From Nostoc sp. CHAB 5834 (GTDB lineage Bacteria > Cyanobacteriota > Cyanobacteriia > Cyanobacteriales > Nostocaceae), in the NCBI GenBank assembly GCA_020829485.1, contig JAIVFU010000130.1, forward strand, positions 1 to 16,363: a DNA stretch of 16,363 nucleotides, read 5' to 3'. How positions within the stretch are numbered: the first letter of the stretch is position 1; each line of letters begins with the position of its first letter. The notes beneath the pieces were generated by a model that did not search any database, was not told the DNA's origin, and saw only the letters and a program-made list of their open reading frames with translations. Below, piece by piece: positions 8,646-16,310 of the stretch. Position numbers and translations under genes: made by a program.

Positions 8646-8954
8646 TTAACCTCTCACCAATGAGCTAGGCTTGATTTTTCGTTTGAAGTAGTTGAAAAAC
8701 CGTTGAGATAACTGATTTGACCCTAATACTTCACGTTTGAGCCTCAGTTGCTCCATTTCATTAATAGGGCCAGTTGATATGTAAATTTGTTTACCATTAT
8801 CATTGATCAAGTTATGGTCATCACCCACCATGCTTAATCCATCATCTTCAAACGCCTTTAGCTCTCCACGAAGAAATTCAATTTCATCATTGGAGACACC
8901 TGAAGCTTCGGCATTAGCTATTAATTTTTTAAGCCGTGAGGTAGTTAAAGGCAT
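8646..8954 (-). CDS. Hypothetical 102-residue protein
   Basis: I do not recognise this protein. The N-terminal 37 residues (LKKLIANAEASGVSNDEIEFL) look like two charged helices. An acidic turn with DDHNLINDNGKQIYIS and a basic C-terminus (FFNYFKRKIK) follow. No membrane segment or catalytic motif is visible. The ATG at 8954 has a good AAAGGA about 10 bases upstream on the minus strand, which supports it as real. It is divergent from the NACHT gene with 236 bases between the two starts, so the pair could share regulation; no function can be assigned. Confidence 0.6.
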   Translation of the reverse strand: MPLTTSRLKKLIANAEASGVSNDEIEFLRGELKAFEDDGLSMVGDDHNLINDNGKQIYISTGPINEMEQLRLKREVLGSNQLSQRFFNYFKRKIKPSSLVRG

Positions 8955-9056
8955 GACTCATCAGATCCTTTATCTTCAATTTGTCTAAGTTGCATGTTAC
9001 ATAGCTTATTTGATATAAAATATGGCTACGATTAAAACTTGATGTTCTTATTCTCT

Positions 9057-9084
9057 TTGTCAGCAAGTACTTTGTCAGTATCAT
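9057..9084 (+). promoter_or_regulatory. Candidate sigma-70-type promoter for the NACHT gene
   Basis: TTGTCA (9057-9062) and TATCAT (9079-9084) are separated by 16 bases, about 105 bases before the GTG start. The -35 lies in a 9-base direct repeat, ctttgtcag, at 9055-9063 and 9070-9078 (15-base spacing), which could be a regulator binding site. Prediction only. Confidence 0.35.
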
Positions 9085-9190
9085 AAAGTATGGAGTTTAA
9101 AATACATTAAGTCTGGAAAAGTAGGTTAAAGTAGGACTAGAGGTGAAGTGTCCTCAAAGTAAACCATAGTTTCGTGCTGGTTGAACAGAA

Positions 9191-11623
9191 GTGATTGCTG
9201 AAGAAAAACTAACTTTTTTTGCAAATGAACTAGTTGTTGTTGCAACAGATACATCTCTTAGCGACCTCCACATGGCCATATTGAGGGGAACTTTACTAGG
9301 TCAGAGCTATGAATATATTGCAGTATCTTTGGGATACGCCGAGCAACATATTAAGAGTAGTGGATCTGAATTGTGGAAAATCTTGTCTCAGACACTAGGA
9401 CAAAGGGTTGCTAAGAGTAATTGCCGTACATCTTTAGAAAAAGCATACGCAGTAACACAGACTCAAATAATTTCAAGACCATCTTCCTTTATAGACATAA
9501 AGCAGCAGTCTAAGCTAGTTCCTACCTCTGTTGGGCACGAAGGAGCAATTGCTGACCCTAACAGTGACATAGCCGTTCCTATTTTTCAATTACTTTGGAG
9601 AGACGAAGATAAGCGTTTAGGACTGTTTGGTAAAAAATTATATGAGAAAGCTAGGGAGTTATTCTTTACTGCGTTAAAACAGTATGTTCAATACTACGCA
9701 GAACGGCACGATATCTTCAAAGTGTTGGGAATGCGTGAGCCTGTAAAGCTCGAATCGGTCTATACAGCAATTCAATTTTTAGATAATGCAGCCATCCGTA
9801 GTTTTGAATCTATCGAAAATTTAGAACAATCTTATCGCCAAGCTAAAAGCCGCAGGTTTCAATCTCAAGGTAAAGATAAACAAGAAGGAATTAAAGTAGC
9901 TAACGATAAGCAATATCTAATGGTGCTTGGTGGCCCCGGTGCAGGAAAATCTACATTTCTGCGAAAGATAGGATTAGAAGCGCTCAAAGGACAAGAAGGT
10001 AGATTTAACCACGACTGTATACCTGTTTTTATAGAGTTAAAAAGATTTACATCTAGTGATATCAATATTCAAAAAATTATTATTGAAGAGTTTGGTATTT
10101 GTGGCTTTCCAGAACCAAATCAATTTACAGCTAAAGCCTTAGAAGAAGGTAAGTTACTAATTTTGCTCGATGGTTTGGATGAAGTACCAACAAAAAATTT
10201 GACTGAGGCAATTAGCGAAATTCAAAATTTTGTTGATAAGTACGATAAAAATCGTTTTATTGCCTCCTGTCGCACGGCGGCTTACCGTAGTGGTTTTCGT
10301 CGCTTTAGCGATGTGGCAATGGCAGATTTTGATGATACCCAAATTCAGCAATTTATTTATAATTGGTTTCATTCACAAGCAGATAAACAAGCGCAGACAG
10401 GCGAGAAATGTTGGGAATTACTACAAAAGCCAGAAAATTCCGCCGCTAAAGAATTAGCCCACACACCTTTATTGCTAACATTTCTGTGTTTAGTATATGA
10501 CCGTTCCCAAAACTTTCCTAATAATCGTAGTGTGCTTTACCGCAAGGCACTGCGGATATTGCTAGAAGAATGGGCATCAGAAAAGCGAATTAACAAACAG
10601 GAAATATATCAAGGTCTGCACACAGAACTAGAAGAAATTTTACTATCAGAGATTGCTTATACAAATTTCGACTCTGACAGACTGTTCTTTTCCCAGCGTG
10701 ATGTTGTTCAACAAATTAAAGCATTTTTGGCAAGTAATTTGAATGCACCTCAGAATTTAGATGGTAAAGCAGTACTGTATGCAATCGCTATTCAACAAGG
10801 GATTTTAGTAGAACGAGCAGAGGATGTATTTTCTTTTTCTCATCTGACACTACAGGAATATTTAACAGCACAGTATATTGATGACCATCGCCAAATTGAG
10901 AAACTAGTTACTGAACACCTAACAGATGAACGTTGGAAGGAAGTGTTTTTATTAGTAGCTGGTTTAATGCGTGGTGGAGCAGATGATTTGTTGTTGTCGA
11001 TGGAAAAAGAAGCGCAAAAGTACATTAACGCACCGAAGTTGCAAGCTTTATTAAACTGGGCAGATCAGGTAACAACTGGATCTGCTGGGGATTTTAAACC
11101 TGTAGGTAAACGTGCAGTTGCGATCGCCTACGCCGAAGCCGAAGCCAACGCCAACGCCAACGCCAACGCCGAAGCCGAAGCCGAAGCCGAAGCCTACGCC
11201 ATCGCCTACGCCTACGCCATCGCCTACGACATCGCCGAAGCCGAAGCCAACGCCATCGCCTACGCCGAAGCCTACGCCGAAGCTATTAAATACACTCGTA
11301 AACTTGAAGAATTCAAAATCTTCAATAACGTTAATTTTACTATGCTAATTGACCAACTCAACGAACTGAAAACTAAAATTCCTTATGAGAAACAACCTCT
11401 GGAAGTGTATCAGACATTTCTTCAGCGCCTTCAACAAACTTTACTCAATGCTTTTAATCTCAGCCCAGACATAATTAATTTATCTAAGGAAGAGAAGAAA
11501 GCACTGGAAAATTATCTCTACGCTAATAACCTGCTCATTCAGTGTAAACAAGCATCTGTGCGGGTGTCACCCACAACCTGGGAAGGAATTGAGGCGCGGA
11601 TGTTGTTAGTTCCGAGTAATTGA
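9191..11623 (+). CDS. HTH-NACHT NTPase, putative conflict/defence protein
   Basis: This is an 810-residue STAND-family NTPase. Residues about 22-75 ([20 protein letters not shown] onward) form an HTH domain resembling the N-terminal HTH of many cyanobacterial NTPases (VMAP-M9 type). The NACHT core has Walker [10 protein letters not shown] (247-255), Walker [12 protein letters not shown] (322-332) and sensor-like [11 protein letters not shown] (356-366). [15 protein letters not shown] (549-563) marks the NACHT-associated helical region. Residues 642-699 alternate Ala with Glu, Asn, Tyr or Ile, and the final 110 residues resemble the helical C-terminal domain of NACHT conflict proteins, ending [10 protein letters not shown]...IEARMLLV. 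Related bacterial NACHT proteins act against phages; that role is inferred here. The GTG start places the HTH at its usual distance from the N-terminus. No strong Shine-Dalgarno sequence is seen. No separate effector enzyme domain is visible. Confidence 0.88.
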   Translation: MIAEEKLTFFANELVVVATDTSLSDLHMAILRGTLLGQSYEYIAVSLGYAEQHIKSSGSELWKILSQTLGQRVAKSNCRTSLEKAYAVTQTQIISRPSSFIDIKQQSKLVPTSVGHEGAIADPNSDIAVPIFQLLWRDEDKRLGLFGKKLYEKARELFFTALKQYVQYYAERHDIFKVLGMREPVKLESVYTAIQFLDNAAIRSFESIENLEQSYRQAKSRRFQSQGKDKQEGIKVANDKQYLMVLGGPGAGKSTFLRKIGLEALKGQEGRFNHDCIPVFIELKRFTSSDINIQKIIIEEFGICGFPEPNQFTAKALEEGKLLILLDGLDEVPTKNLTEAISEIQNFVDKYDKNRFIASCRTAAYRSGFRRFSDVAMADFDDTQIQQFIYNWFHSQADKQAQTGEKCWELLQKPENSAAKELAHTPLLLTFLCLVYDRSQNFPNNRSVLYRKALRILLEEWASEKRINKQEIYQGLHTELEEILLSEIAYTNFDSDRLFFSQRDVVQQIKAFLASNLNAPQNLDGKAVLYAIAIQQGILVERAEDVFSFSHLTLQEYLTAQYIDDHRQIEKLVTEHLTDERWKEVFLLVAGLMRGGADDLLLSMEKEAQKYINAPKLQALLNWADQVTTGSAGDFKPVGKRAVAIAYAEAEANANANANAEAEAEAEAYAIAYAYAIAYDIAEAEANAIAYAEAYAEAIKYTRKLEEFKIFNNVNFTMLIDQLNELKTKIPYEKQPLEVYQTFLQRLQQTLLNAFNLSPDIINLSKEEKKALENYLYANNLLIQCKQASVRVSPTTWEGIEARMLLVPSN
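11114..11284 (+). repeat. In-frame hexanucleotide tract encoding Ala-X repeats
   Basis: Nearly every second codon is GCC, and the codons between are drawn from GAA, AAC, TAC, ATC and a single GAC, giving hexamers such as GCCGAA, GCCAAC and GCCTAC in runs. It is much more GC-rich than the rest of this AT-rich gene. A 6-bp unit keeps frame when copies are gained or lost, so length and composition can vary without breaking the protein. A HIP1 octamer (11120-11127) sits at its left edge. Confidence 0.85.
11120..11127. other. HIP1 octamer GCGATCGC
   Basis: This is the cyanobacterial highly iterated palindrome, here within the NACHT gene at the start of the hexamer tract. It supports a cyanobacterial origin. 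Confidence 0.8.
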
Positions 11624-11640
11624 ACAATTGGGCATCAAGC

Positions 11641-11668
11641 CTAATATCCTACCTGCCAATGATATTAG
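11641..11668. terminator. Stem-loop between convergent NACHT and recombinase genes
   Basis: ctaatatc (11641-11648) pairs perfectly with gatattag (11661-11668) over a 12-base loop, in the 59-base gap between two convergent stops. The stem is AT-rich and has no T-run, so terminator function is only a guess. Confidence 0.3.
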
Positions 11669-11682
11669 TGATTAAAATCCAC

Positions 11683-12276
11683 TCAAAAAGGCTGCTCCCA
11701 CTGCCAATCAAAATGCTCAAACCGCCTGGGGTTCTCTGCCGTGTAGCGAACAGTATTTTGAATCTGTTTATGCCCCAAGTAACTCTGTATATCCCTAGTT
11801 GAACGGTTCTGCTCTGCCAAAAAATAACCGCAACTATGCCGGAACATGTGCGGATGCACCTTAATCTGCAATCCAGCTTTTTCAGATGCACGTTTCACAA
11901 TCTTCTCAATCCCATCCACAGAAAGCGACTTCCCCCTCTCATTAGGAAAAACGAAATAACTATTGGCAGAAATCTGCTTTAGCTGCCCCAACAAATCCAC
12001 TTCATCCTGTTGCATCGGGTGATTCCCACTTTGACTCCCCTTGAGCCGCTTGATATAGATCACCTTTCGCTCTAACATGACTGCATCCCATTTCATCGTC
12101 GCTGCCTCCCCTGGTCGCAGCCCATGCCGAAATGACAGCAGTAGCAACGCCGGATCTCTAACTCTATGCCGACCCCGCTCCCCCGCCGCCTTAATCAGAA
12201 TTTTCATCTCCTCCCAAGTCAAATACTCCCGGCTCCGATACTCATCATTATTCAAGCGCCGAAACGTCGTACTCAT
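11683..12276 (-). CDS. FimB/FimE-like compact tyrosine recombinase
   Basis: This protein breaks and rejoins DNA through a tyrosine nucleophile. Counting from the ATG at 12276 it is 197 residues, essentially a catalytic domain alone, as in the FimB/FimE switch recombinases. The catalytic set is complete: Arg in RHGLRPGE, Lys in KRLKGS, HPHMFRHS (His and Arg), YLGHKQ (His) and TVRYTAENPRRF (Tyr). The spacing Arg-23-His-9-Tyr equals that of FimB. The frame stays open up to a GTG at 12333, but that start has no ribosome-binding site. The ATG at 12276 has taagaga just upstream and fits family length, so I prefer it; an ATG at 12321 is also possible. It converges on the NACHT gene. Its DNA target is not evident; no long flanking inverted repeats were found. 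Confidence 0.88.
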   Translation of the reverse strand: MSTTFRRLNNDEYRSREYLTWEEMKILIKAAGERGRHRVRDPALLLLSFRHGLRPGEAATMKWDAVMLERKVIYIKRLKGSQSGNHPMQQDEVDLLGQLKQISANSYFVFPNERGKSLSVDGIEKIVKRASEKAGLQIKVHPHMFRHSCGYFLAEQNRSTRDIQSYLGHKQIQNTVRYTAENPRRFEHFDWQWEQPF

Positions 12277-12555
12277 TCTCTTACTGTCCGATAAATAGAT
12301 TGGAAATCCGACAGTATTCATTCTCCCAAACACCTGCTACTTCGTGAACCACTCACCTCAATTAAGTCACGCTTATCATTCACACTCCTCAAAATCCCAA
12401 TTTCAGCCCCATTGATAAGTTTGGCAAATATCCATACCTCTCTATACACTCCAAATCAAAAGCTCCACGCTCTTAGCATCTAGGTAGAGTCTTGATATCA
12501 AGGTTGATATCAGAGAGCTAGTGAGGCGGTAACGCAGAGATATCAGTTAGAAACG

Positions 12556-12563
12556 GCGATCGC
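12556..12563. other. HIP1 octamer GCGATCGC
   Basis: This is the second cyanobacterial HIP1 palindrome in the window. It lies in the non-coding stretch after the recombinase gene. Confidence 0.8.
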
Positions 12564-12839
12564 TTTGTTTCAACAAGGAATGAGTCTATACCCAACTCTC
12601 TCAACTTAATCTCCAGAAGAAAAGGGAGCAAGCAAAGCGCTAAATGAATTTTCATAAATGCCGGAATCTGATTGAGCATTCCCGAATTGGGAATGGGCAT
12701 TAATTCTTTAAACTGGATATTAAATTATTTAATGCACAATATGCGATTTTTGGTGCTATATCAGGAAAATGGGCTAGTCTTCATACCGAAGAATTGTTCA
12801 TCAATTCCCTTCGTTGCGATCTGGGAAGAGCGTAAGCCT

Positions 12840-12872
12840 CAATAAAAAAACCCGGCGTTATGGAGAGTAGTG
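12840..12872. repeat. 33-bp direct repeat, left of RTX-type gene
   Basis: It matches 14717-14749 at 32 of 33 positions (core ggcgttatggagagtagtg), and looser similarity continues to a shared gcacga a few bases on. With its partner it brackets the RTX-type gene, 1877 bases apart in direct orientation. Confidence 0.75.
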
Positions 12873-12902
12873 AAGCACGATTTTTTCCCAACCTGGGAAA
12901 AT

Positions 12903-12935
12903 GTAGTGGGAACTTTTATCTATTGTTCCCACTAC
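12903..12935. terminator. 11-bp stem-loop
   Basis: gtagtgggaac (12903-12913) pairs perfectly with gttcccactac (12925-12935) over an 11-base loop. It lies about 330 bases beyond the stop of the minus-strand RTX-type gene. It could end that transcript or be part of a repeat; there is no clear T-run. Confidence 0.35.
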
Positions 12936-13267
12936 AAAAGACTGTCACTTTGAGCTAAAGCTAATCCCAAGCATTGTACTGTCGTTTTTCTTTTGGCACA
13001 GGGAATTTTTAGAGTATCGATATGCAGTTTTTTGGTGCTGTGGGAGCGTAATTGGCTACTCCTCACCCTCACCATTGCTCATCAACTTGGCCTTTATGCC
13101 TTATGTTGTCATCACCGTTAGCAATGTAGGCTCGGTAGCGCAATTACAGCGAATTACAATCAAACGTGCCACAAATAAAAGCAATACTGGGCTTTGTTTT
13201 AGGATTTATTTTTGTGGTGGGTTTGATCAAAAACTGCTGTAAGTGCGTCTAATAGTAATGTCCACAG

Positions 13268-14353
13268 CTACACCACAAAAGTTTCGCCAATAACACTAGA
13301 GAAACTAAAAGCGGCAGCAGGATCATTGGCACTACCAATAAACTCAAAGTTCTTTACGAACATATCTGTCGTTCCATTGCTTAGTGTATAGAAGCCATCG
13401 AGATTTGCTGCATTTGAGACTGTATAGCTTCCACTGCCAAAGAGCAGCTGATCTTGATTGCCATTGCCACCATCAAAGAATCCGCTCCCAAACCCTTTAA
13501 TGACGTCTTTCCCATCTCCGAGTGTGATATTGCCGCTGCCACGAAAGCCACCAGTGAGAGCATCAACAATGTCGTTACCAGTACCAGTATTAATAATACC
13601 TACATTGTCGATGCCGACGATGCCACTTCCAGTAATTATGTCGTTACCAGTGGCGGTATCAATGACGCCAAAATTGTTGATGCCGATGTCGTAGAAGCCG
13701 CCAGTGGAAATACCACTAATAATATCGTTTCCGGTACCAGTATCGATAGTGCCTTCACCACCGTTGCGGATGCCGATGCCACCTGTGGCAACGATTATGT
13801 CGTTACCAGAGCCAGTCTTAATGGTGGCGAAGTTGTTGATGGTGAAACCACCCCCCGTGGAAGTAGCAGTGATGATGTCATTGCCATTACCAGTATCAAT
13901 GGTGGTACCGAGGTTGAAGTTACTTATGCCGAAGTTGATACCAGTACCAGTGATAGTGTCATCGCCACAGCCAGTATCGATGATACCGCCATAGCTCTCG
14001 ATGCCGTTCGTACCAGTGCCAGTAATGGTGTCATTTCCATTGCCAGTCTTGATGATGCCTTGGTTGTAGATGCCGCCGTAGTTAGTAAAAATGCCATTGT
14101 CTGTCCCAGGGTTATTGCCTGTGCCTGTGATGCTGTCGTCACCAGCACTGGTCTTGACGGTGCCTTGGTTGTAGATGCCGTAGTTAGTTGTAGTGCCATC
14201 GTCTGTGTCAGAGCCATTGGCAGTGCCTGTGATGCTGTCGTCACCACCAAGAGTATCGGTAGTACTAGTATTTATGATTTGCGTAGTAGTCCCTGCATCA
14301 GGAATGATGTCAGCCTTGTTGGTAAACGTTAGCGTGGAAAGGTCTATAGCCAT
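13268..14353 (-). CDS. RTX/haemolysin-type calcium-binding repeat protein
   Basis: This 361-residue, Gly/Asp/Asn/Thr-rich protein has about ten GxGxD-type motifs (for example GGDDSI 36-41, GNGNDT 104-109, GNGNDI 155-160, GSGNDI 181-186, GDGKDVI 280-286). They are spaced 22-34 residues apart, with NYGIYNQGTVKT-like strands between. This suggests a beta-roll or beta-helix that binds calcium outside the cell. The spacing is longer and less regular than the nine-residue RTX repeat. The C-terminus (about 305-361, with FEFIGSAN) could be a type I secretion signal region, and there is no N-terminal signal peptide. No ABC transporter or membrane-fusion gene is in the window. The ATG at 14353 lacks a Shine-Dalgarno sequence. 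Its low complexity leaves long open frames on the opposite strand, which I reject. Two 33-bp direct repeats flank the gene. Confidence 0.8.
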   Translation of the reverse strand: MAIDLSTLTFTNKADIIPDAGTTTQIINTSTTDTLGGDDSITGTANGSDTDDGTTTNYGIYNQGTVKTSAGDDSITGTGNNPGTDNGIFTNYGGIYNQGIIKTGNGNDTITGTGTNGIESYGGIIDTGCGDDTITGTGINFGISNFNLGTTIDTGNGNDIITATSTGGGFTINNFATIKTGSGNDIIVATGGIGIRNGGEGTIDTGTGNDIISGISTGGFYDIGINNFGVIDTATGNDIITGSGIVGIDNVGIINTGTGNDIVDALTGGFRGSGNITLGDGKDVIKGFGSGFFDGGNGNQDQLLFGSGSYTVSNAANLDGFYTLSNGTTDMFVKNFEFIGSANDPAAAFSFSSVIGETFVV

Positions 14354-14716
14354 ATTTAAAACAGTAATAACTATTAGTTAGAAATACCGGGAGCCAATCC
14401 AGGGGAGACTGTGCCAAAACCGGAGAACAATGGCTTTGGCTGGTTAGGCAATATCAGATCAAGTAAACGACAATTCATGTTCATCAAACTAGTACCTGCT
14501 TACTTTACGTTGGGCGCACAAGTTTTATGCAGAGCCAACCAATTTTTTATAAAAGTTCATAAAAAAATCCTGCCTGAAAATTTCACAACATAGTGCCTAT
14601 TAAGTTATCAGTTACAGCTCATAAGTTTTTCACAGAGGACACCCGTTGTGTCAAATAAAAAATTGTTTGTCATCTTTAACACATTAGTGCCGTTCAATTC
14701 TTGCGAACGCTCGCCC

Positions 14717-14749
14717 CAATAAAAAAATCCGGCGTTATGGAGAGTAGTG
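14717..14749. repeat. 33-bp direct repeat, right of RTX-type gene
   Basis: This is the partner of 12840-12872, with one mismatch in 33. It lies about 360 bases upstream of the RTX-type start codon. Confidence 0.75.
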
Positions 14750-14857
14750 CAGGCACGACTTTCCCAATTTGGCGCTGTCCTCACACATAACAGCTGTTTT
14801 ATCTATTGGATTTTTAATGCTGATTTAGTTAACTACATTGAATAAATCTATGATTAG

Positions 14858-15280
14858 GCGTAGATATAGCGAAGCTGTCACCAGGGGCAAGATAGCCTGA
14901 AAGCTCTTACTATATACAGGTTTCAGCGATGTTTGAGTAAAATTGACACCAGGGTACAAAACTTAGGTATCCATAGCTACAAAAACCGGAGTATTTATTA
15001 ACTTTATTTACAGGTTTTATAGCTAGGGCAATGATCATCTTTTGGCGTGAATTGACTGAAACTCTTTGACATCCTGCTTTGTAGCCCAATCCAGAGACTC
15101 CAACCAAACAGTATTATTAATTCTCTTTGGTAGGCGAAAAGCAATTATGGGGTGAGAAGTAGCAGTGCGTAGCAGTGCATTCATGCAGAAATTCTAGTTC
15201 GATGTCAAAAATGCTTAAGCGTAGATATAGCAATAGTTTCCAGCTATCTTGCCCCTCATGACAGCTTCGCTAGATCCACC
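14858..15280. mobile_element. Inverted-repeat element (MITE-like), longer relative of 131-336
   Basis: The ends 14860-14895 (begins gtagatatagcgaagctgtc) and 15244-15279 are inverted repeats with 32 of 36 matches. They share sequence with the ends of the 131-336 element, including the inner gatag-ctgaaag. A further partial end, gcgtagatatagc, sits at 15220-15232, just inside the right end. The roughly 420-bp body has no gene. The same family near both ends of the window shows it is dispersed. Confidence 0.6.
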
Positions 15281-15332
15281 CCTAGTAGAAGAAATAGGTA
15301 CTGTACCTATTAAAAATGACCCTTTTAGGGAA

Positions 15333-15452
15333 TGTTTTCATTTCAATAGTCAAATAATGGTTGAGGCTGAAACGACACTAAATCAAGGTTTTTGACAATT
15401 AGCTTTACAAAAATTTACAACTTGTGCCATTTTGCCGTTATCTCGGTAGATA
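15333..15452. repeat. Direct repeat, copy B (partner at 1-120)
   Basis: About 104 of 120 bases match 1-120 without gaps. It ends 57 bases before the Crp-family start codon and so overlaps that gene's likely promoter region. A 15-codon minus-strand frame at 15383-15430 is shared with copy A. Confidence 0.8.
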
Positions 15453-15509
15453 CGCAAAAAGGGAGAATAATTCCAAATCACCACCTATTTTGATACTACC
15501 AGTCCCAAA

Positions 15510-16100
15510 ATGTACGAAAAAATGTTTCAAGCCATAGATCATCTCGTTGTCCTTAGTGAGCAGCAGCGTGAAGACCTCAAAAGGGTGACAACGCCACAAG
15601 AACTTCCCAAAGATTCAATATTACTGGAACAAGGGCATATTTGTAATCACCTACATTTTCTTGTCGAAGGGGCAGTTAGATATTATTATCACCAAGATGA
15701 CAAAGAAATAAGTTCCGGTTTTAGATTTGAGGGTGATTTTATTAATTCTTTTTATAGCCTTATTTCTAGAAAACCCAGTAAAGAAAGTATTATTTTAATG
15801 TCTGACTGCAAGTTAGTAACGATTAGTTATGACAGTCTACAATATCTTTATAACAAAGATTCAGTGTGGAATAGGCTGGGTCGGTTGTCCATCGAAAGTT
15901 ATTATATTCAATTAGAAGAGCATTTCTTTTCATTGCAATCTCAGACAGCATCAGAGCGTTACGCTCATTTACTACAACAATATCCAGATATTCTCAATCG
16001 AGTCAAACTAGGACATCTAGCATCCTATTTAGGTGTAACTCAAGAAACACTAAGCCGTATTCGTGCCAAACATCGTAATCGTCAACGCTTGCGAAATTAA
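15510..16100 (+). CDS. Crp/Fnr-family transcription regulator
   Basis: This 196-residue protein has a cyclic-nucleotide-binding-type beta-barrel (about 14-115; LLEQGHICNHLHFLVEGAVR at 38-57 is the characteristic strand-turn-strand) joined by a long helix (about 118-148) to a C-terminal HTH, KLGHLASYLGVTQETLSRIR (166-185). The barrel lacks the RxS phosphate-binding motif of true cAMP receptors (the matching stretch is SRKPSKESI), so the ligand is unknown or absent. The HTH end resembles the short Crp-like regulators common in Bacteroidetes and also found in cyanobacteria. The ATG at 15510 gives the normal length, though no ribosome-binding site is obvious. An inverted repeat lies downstream at 16186-16238. 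Its target genes are not visible. Confidence 0.88.
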   Translation: MYEKMFQAIDHLVVLSEQQREDLKRVTTPQELPKDSILLEQGHICNHLHFLVEGAVRYYYHQDDKEISSGFRFEGDFINSFYSLISRKPSKESIILMSDCKLVTISYDSLQYLYNKDSVWNRLGRLSIESYYIQLEEHFFSLQSQTASERYAHLLQQYPDILNRVKLGHLASYLGVTQETLSRIRAKHRNRQRLRN

Positions 16101-16185
16101 TTCTTACTCAGATATCAGCAAAAACATAAATAATTGCTCAGAAGGCGGCGGTTTCAATTCAGGAGACTTTTTTTAGCTCAGTTTG

Positions 16186-16238
16186 ATGATTAGCAGATAA
16201 TTACACTCACTGCTTTTGATTCTTGATGTGCTAATCAT
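16186..16238. repeat. 10-bp inverted repeat downstream of the Crp-family gene
   Basis: atgattagca (16186-16195) is the exact reverse complement of tgctaatcat (16229-16238), with 33 bases between. It could be a weak terminator or a binding site. It sits between the regulator stop and the candidate transposase start. Confidence 0.35.
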
Positions 16239-16310
16239 TAGAACTCTTGCAAAAGTCTTTTGTGATATGATTAAGAGTTTGAGAATTTACGATTAGGACA
16301 ATAACAAGCA

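Larger units (their letters stand above)
12334..13267. other. Non-coding stretch between recombinase and RTX-type gene
   Basis: No convincing gene is seen. It contains a TTGATATCAA palindrome near 12491, a HIP1 site at 12556, a short hairpin (cattccc 12677-12683 with gggaatg 12689-12695), the first copy of a 33-bp direct repeat (12840-12872), an 11-bp stem-loop (12903-12935) and two weakly similar segments near 12740 and 13021. A 60-codon minus-strand frame at 12518-12700 is not supported. The pattern suggests decayed or repeat-derived DNA. Confidence 0.5.
14354..15509. other. Repeat-rich intergenic region
   Basis: No gene is supported. It must hold the promoters of the minus-strand RTX-type gene and the plus-strand Crp-family gene, but I see no confident boxes. 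Its content is the second 33-bp direct repeat (14717-14749), an inverted-repeat element (14858-15280) and repeat copy B (15333-15452). Short frames at 14411-14593 (+) and 14910-15107 (-) look spurious. Confidence 0.55.

Noticed and set aside
11112..11348. Pro/Thr/Lys-rich 78-codon frame over the hexamer tract
   Set aside because: It is only the shifted reading of the GCC-based repeats inside the NACHT gene.
12518..12700. 60-codon minus-strand frame after the recombinase gene
   Set aside because: No ribosome-binding site, no recognisable motif, and it overlaps a short hairpin; probably chance.
12740..13094. Two segments sharing 'tatgc...tttttggtgct' and 'tcatcaa' (12740-12811 and 13021-13094)
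   Set aside because: The similarity is patchy and too diverged to claim a repeat by eye.
13210..13280. ttttgtggtg / caccacaaaa inverted repeat around the RTX-type stop codon
   Set aside because: A 10-bp AT-rich pairing with a 51-base loop can arise by chance and one arm is coding; not called as a terminator.
13454..14332. 292-codon plus-strand open frame opposite the RTX-type gene
   Set aside because: It mirrors the low-complexity repeats of the minus-strand gene, has no family motif, and the minus-strand frame gives clear GxGxD repeats and a sensible C-terminus.
13268..14353. Regular repeats considered as a CRISPR array
   Set aside because: The repeats are imperfect, in frame and protein-coding, with no conserved repeat-spacer structure.
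14411..14593. 60-codon plus-strand frame upstream of the RTX-type gene
   Set aside because: Composition and lack of any start signal suggest non-coding DNA; it lies in that gene's upstream region.
1..15452. Copies A and B considered as att sites of an integrative element
   Set aside because: They are only about 87% identical and sit far from the recombinase gene, unlike freshly made identical att repeats; left as an unexplained repeat pair.
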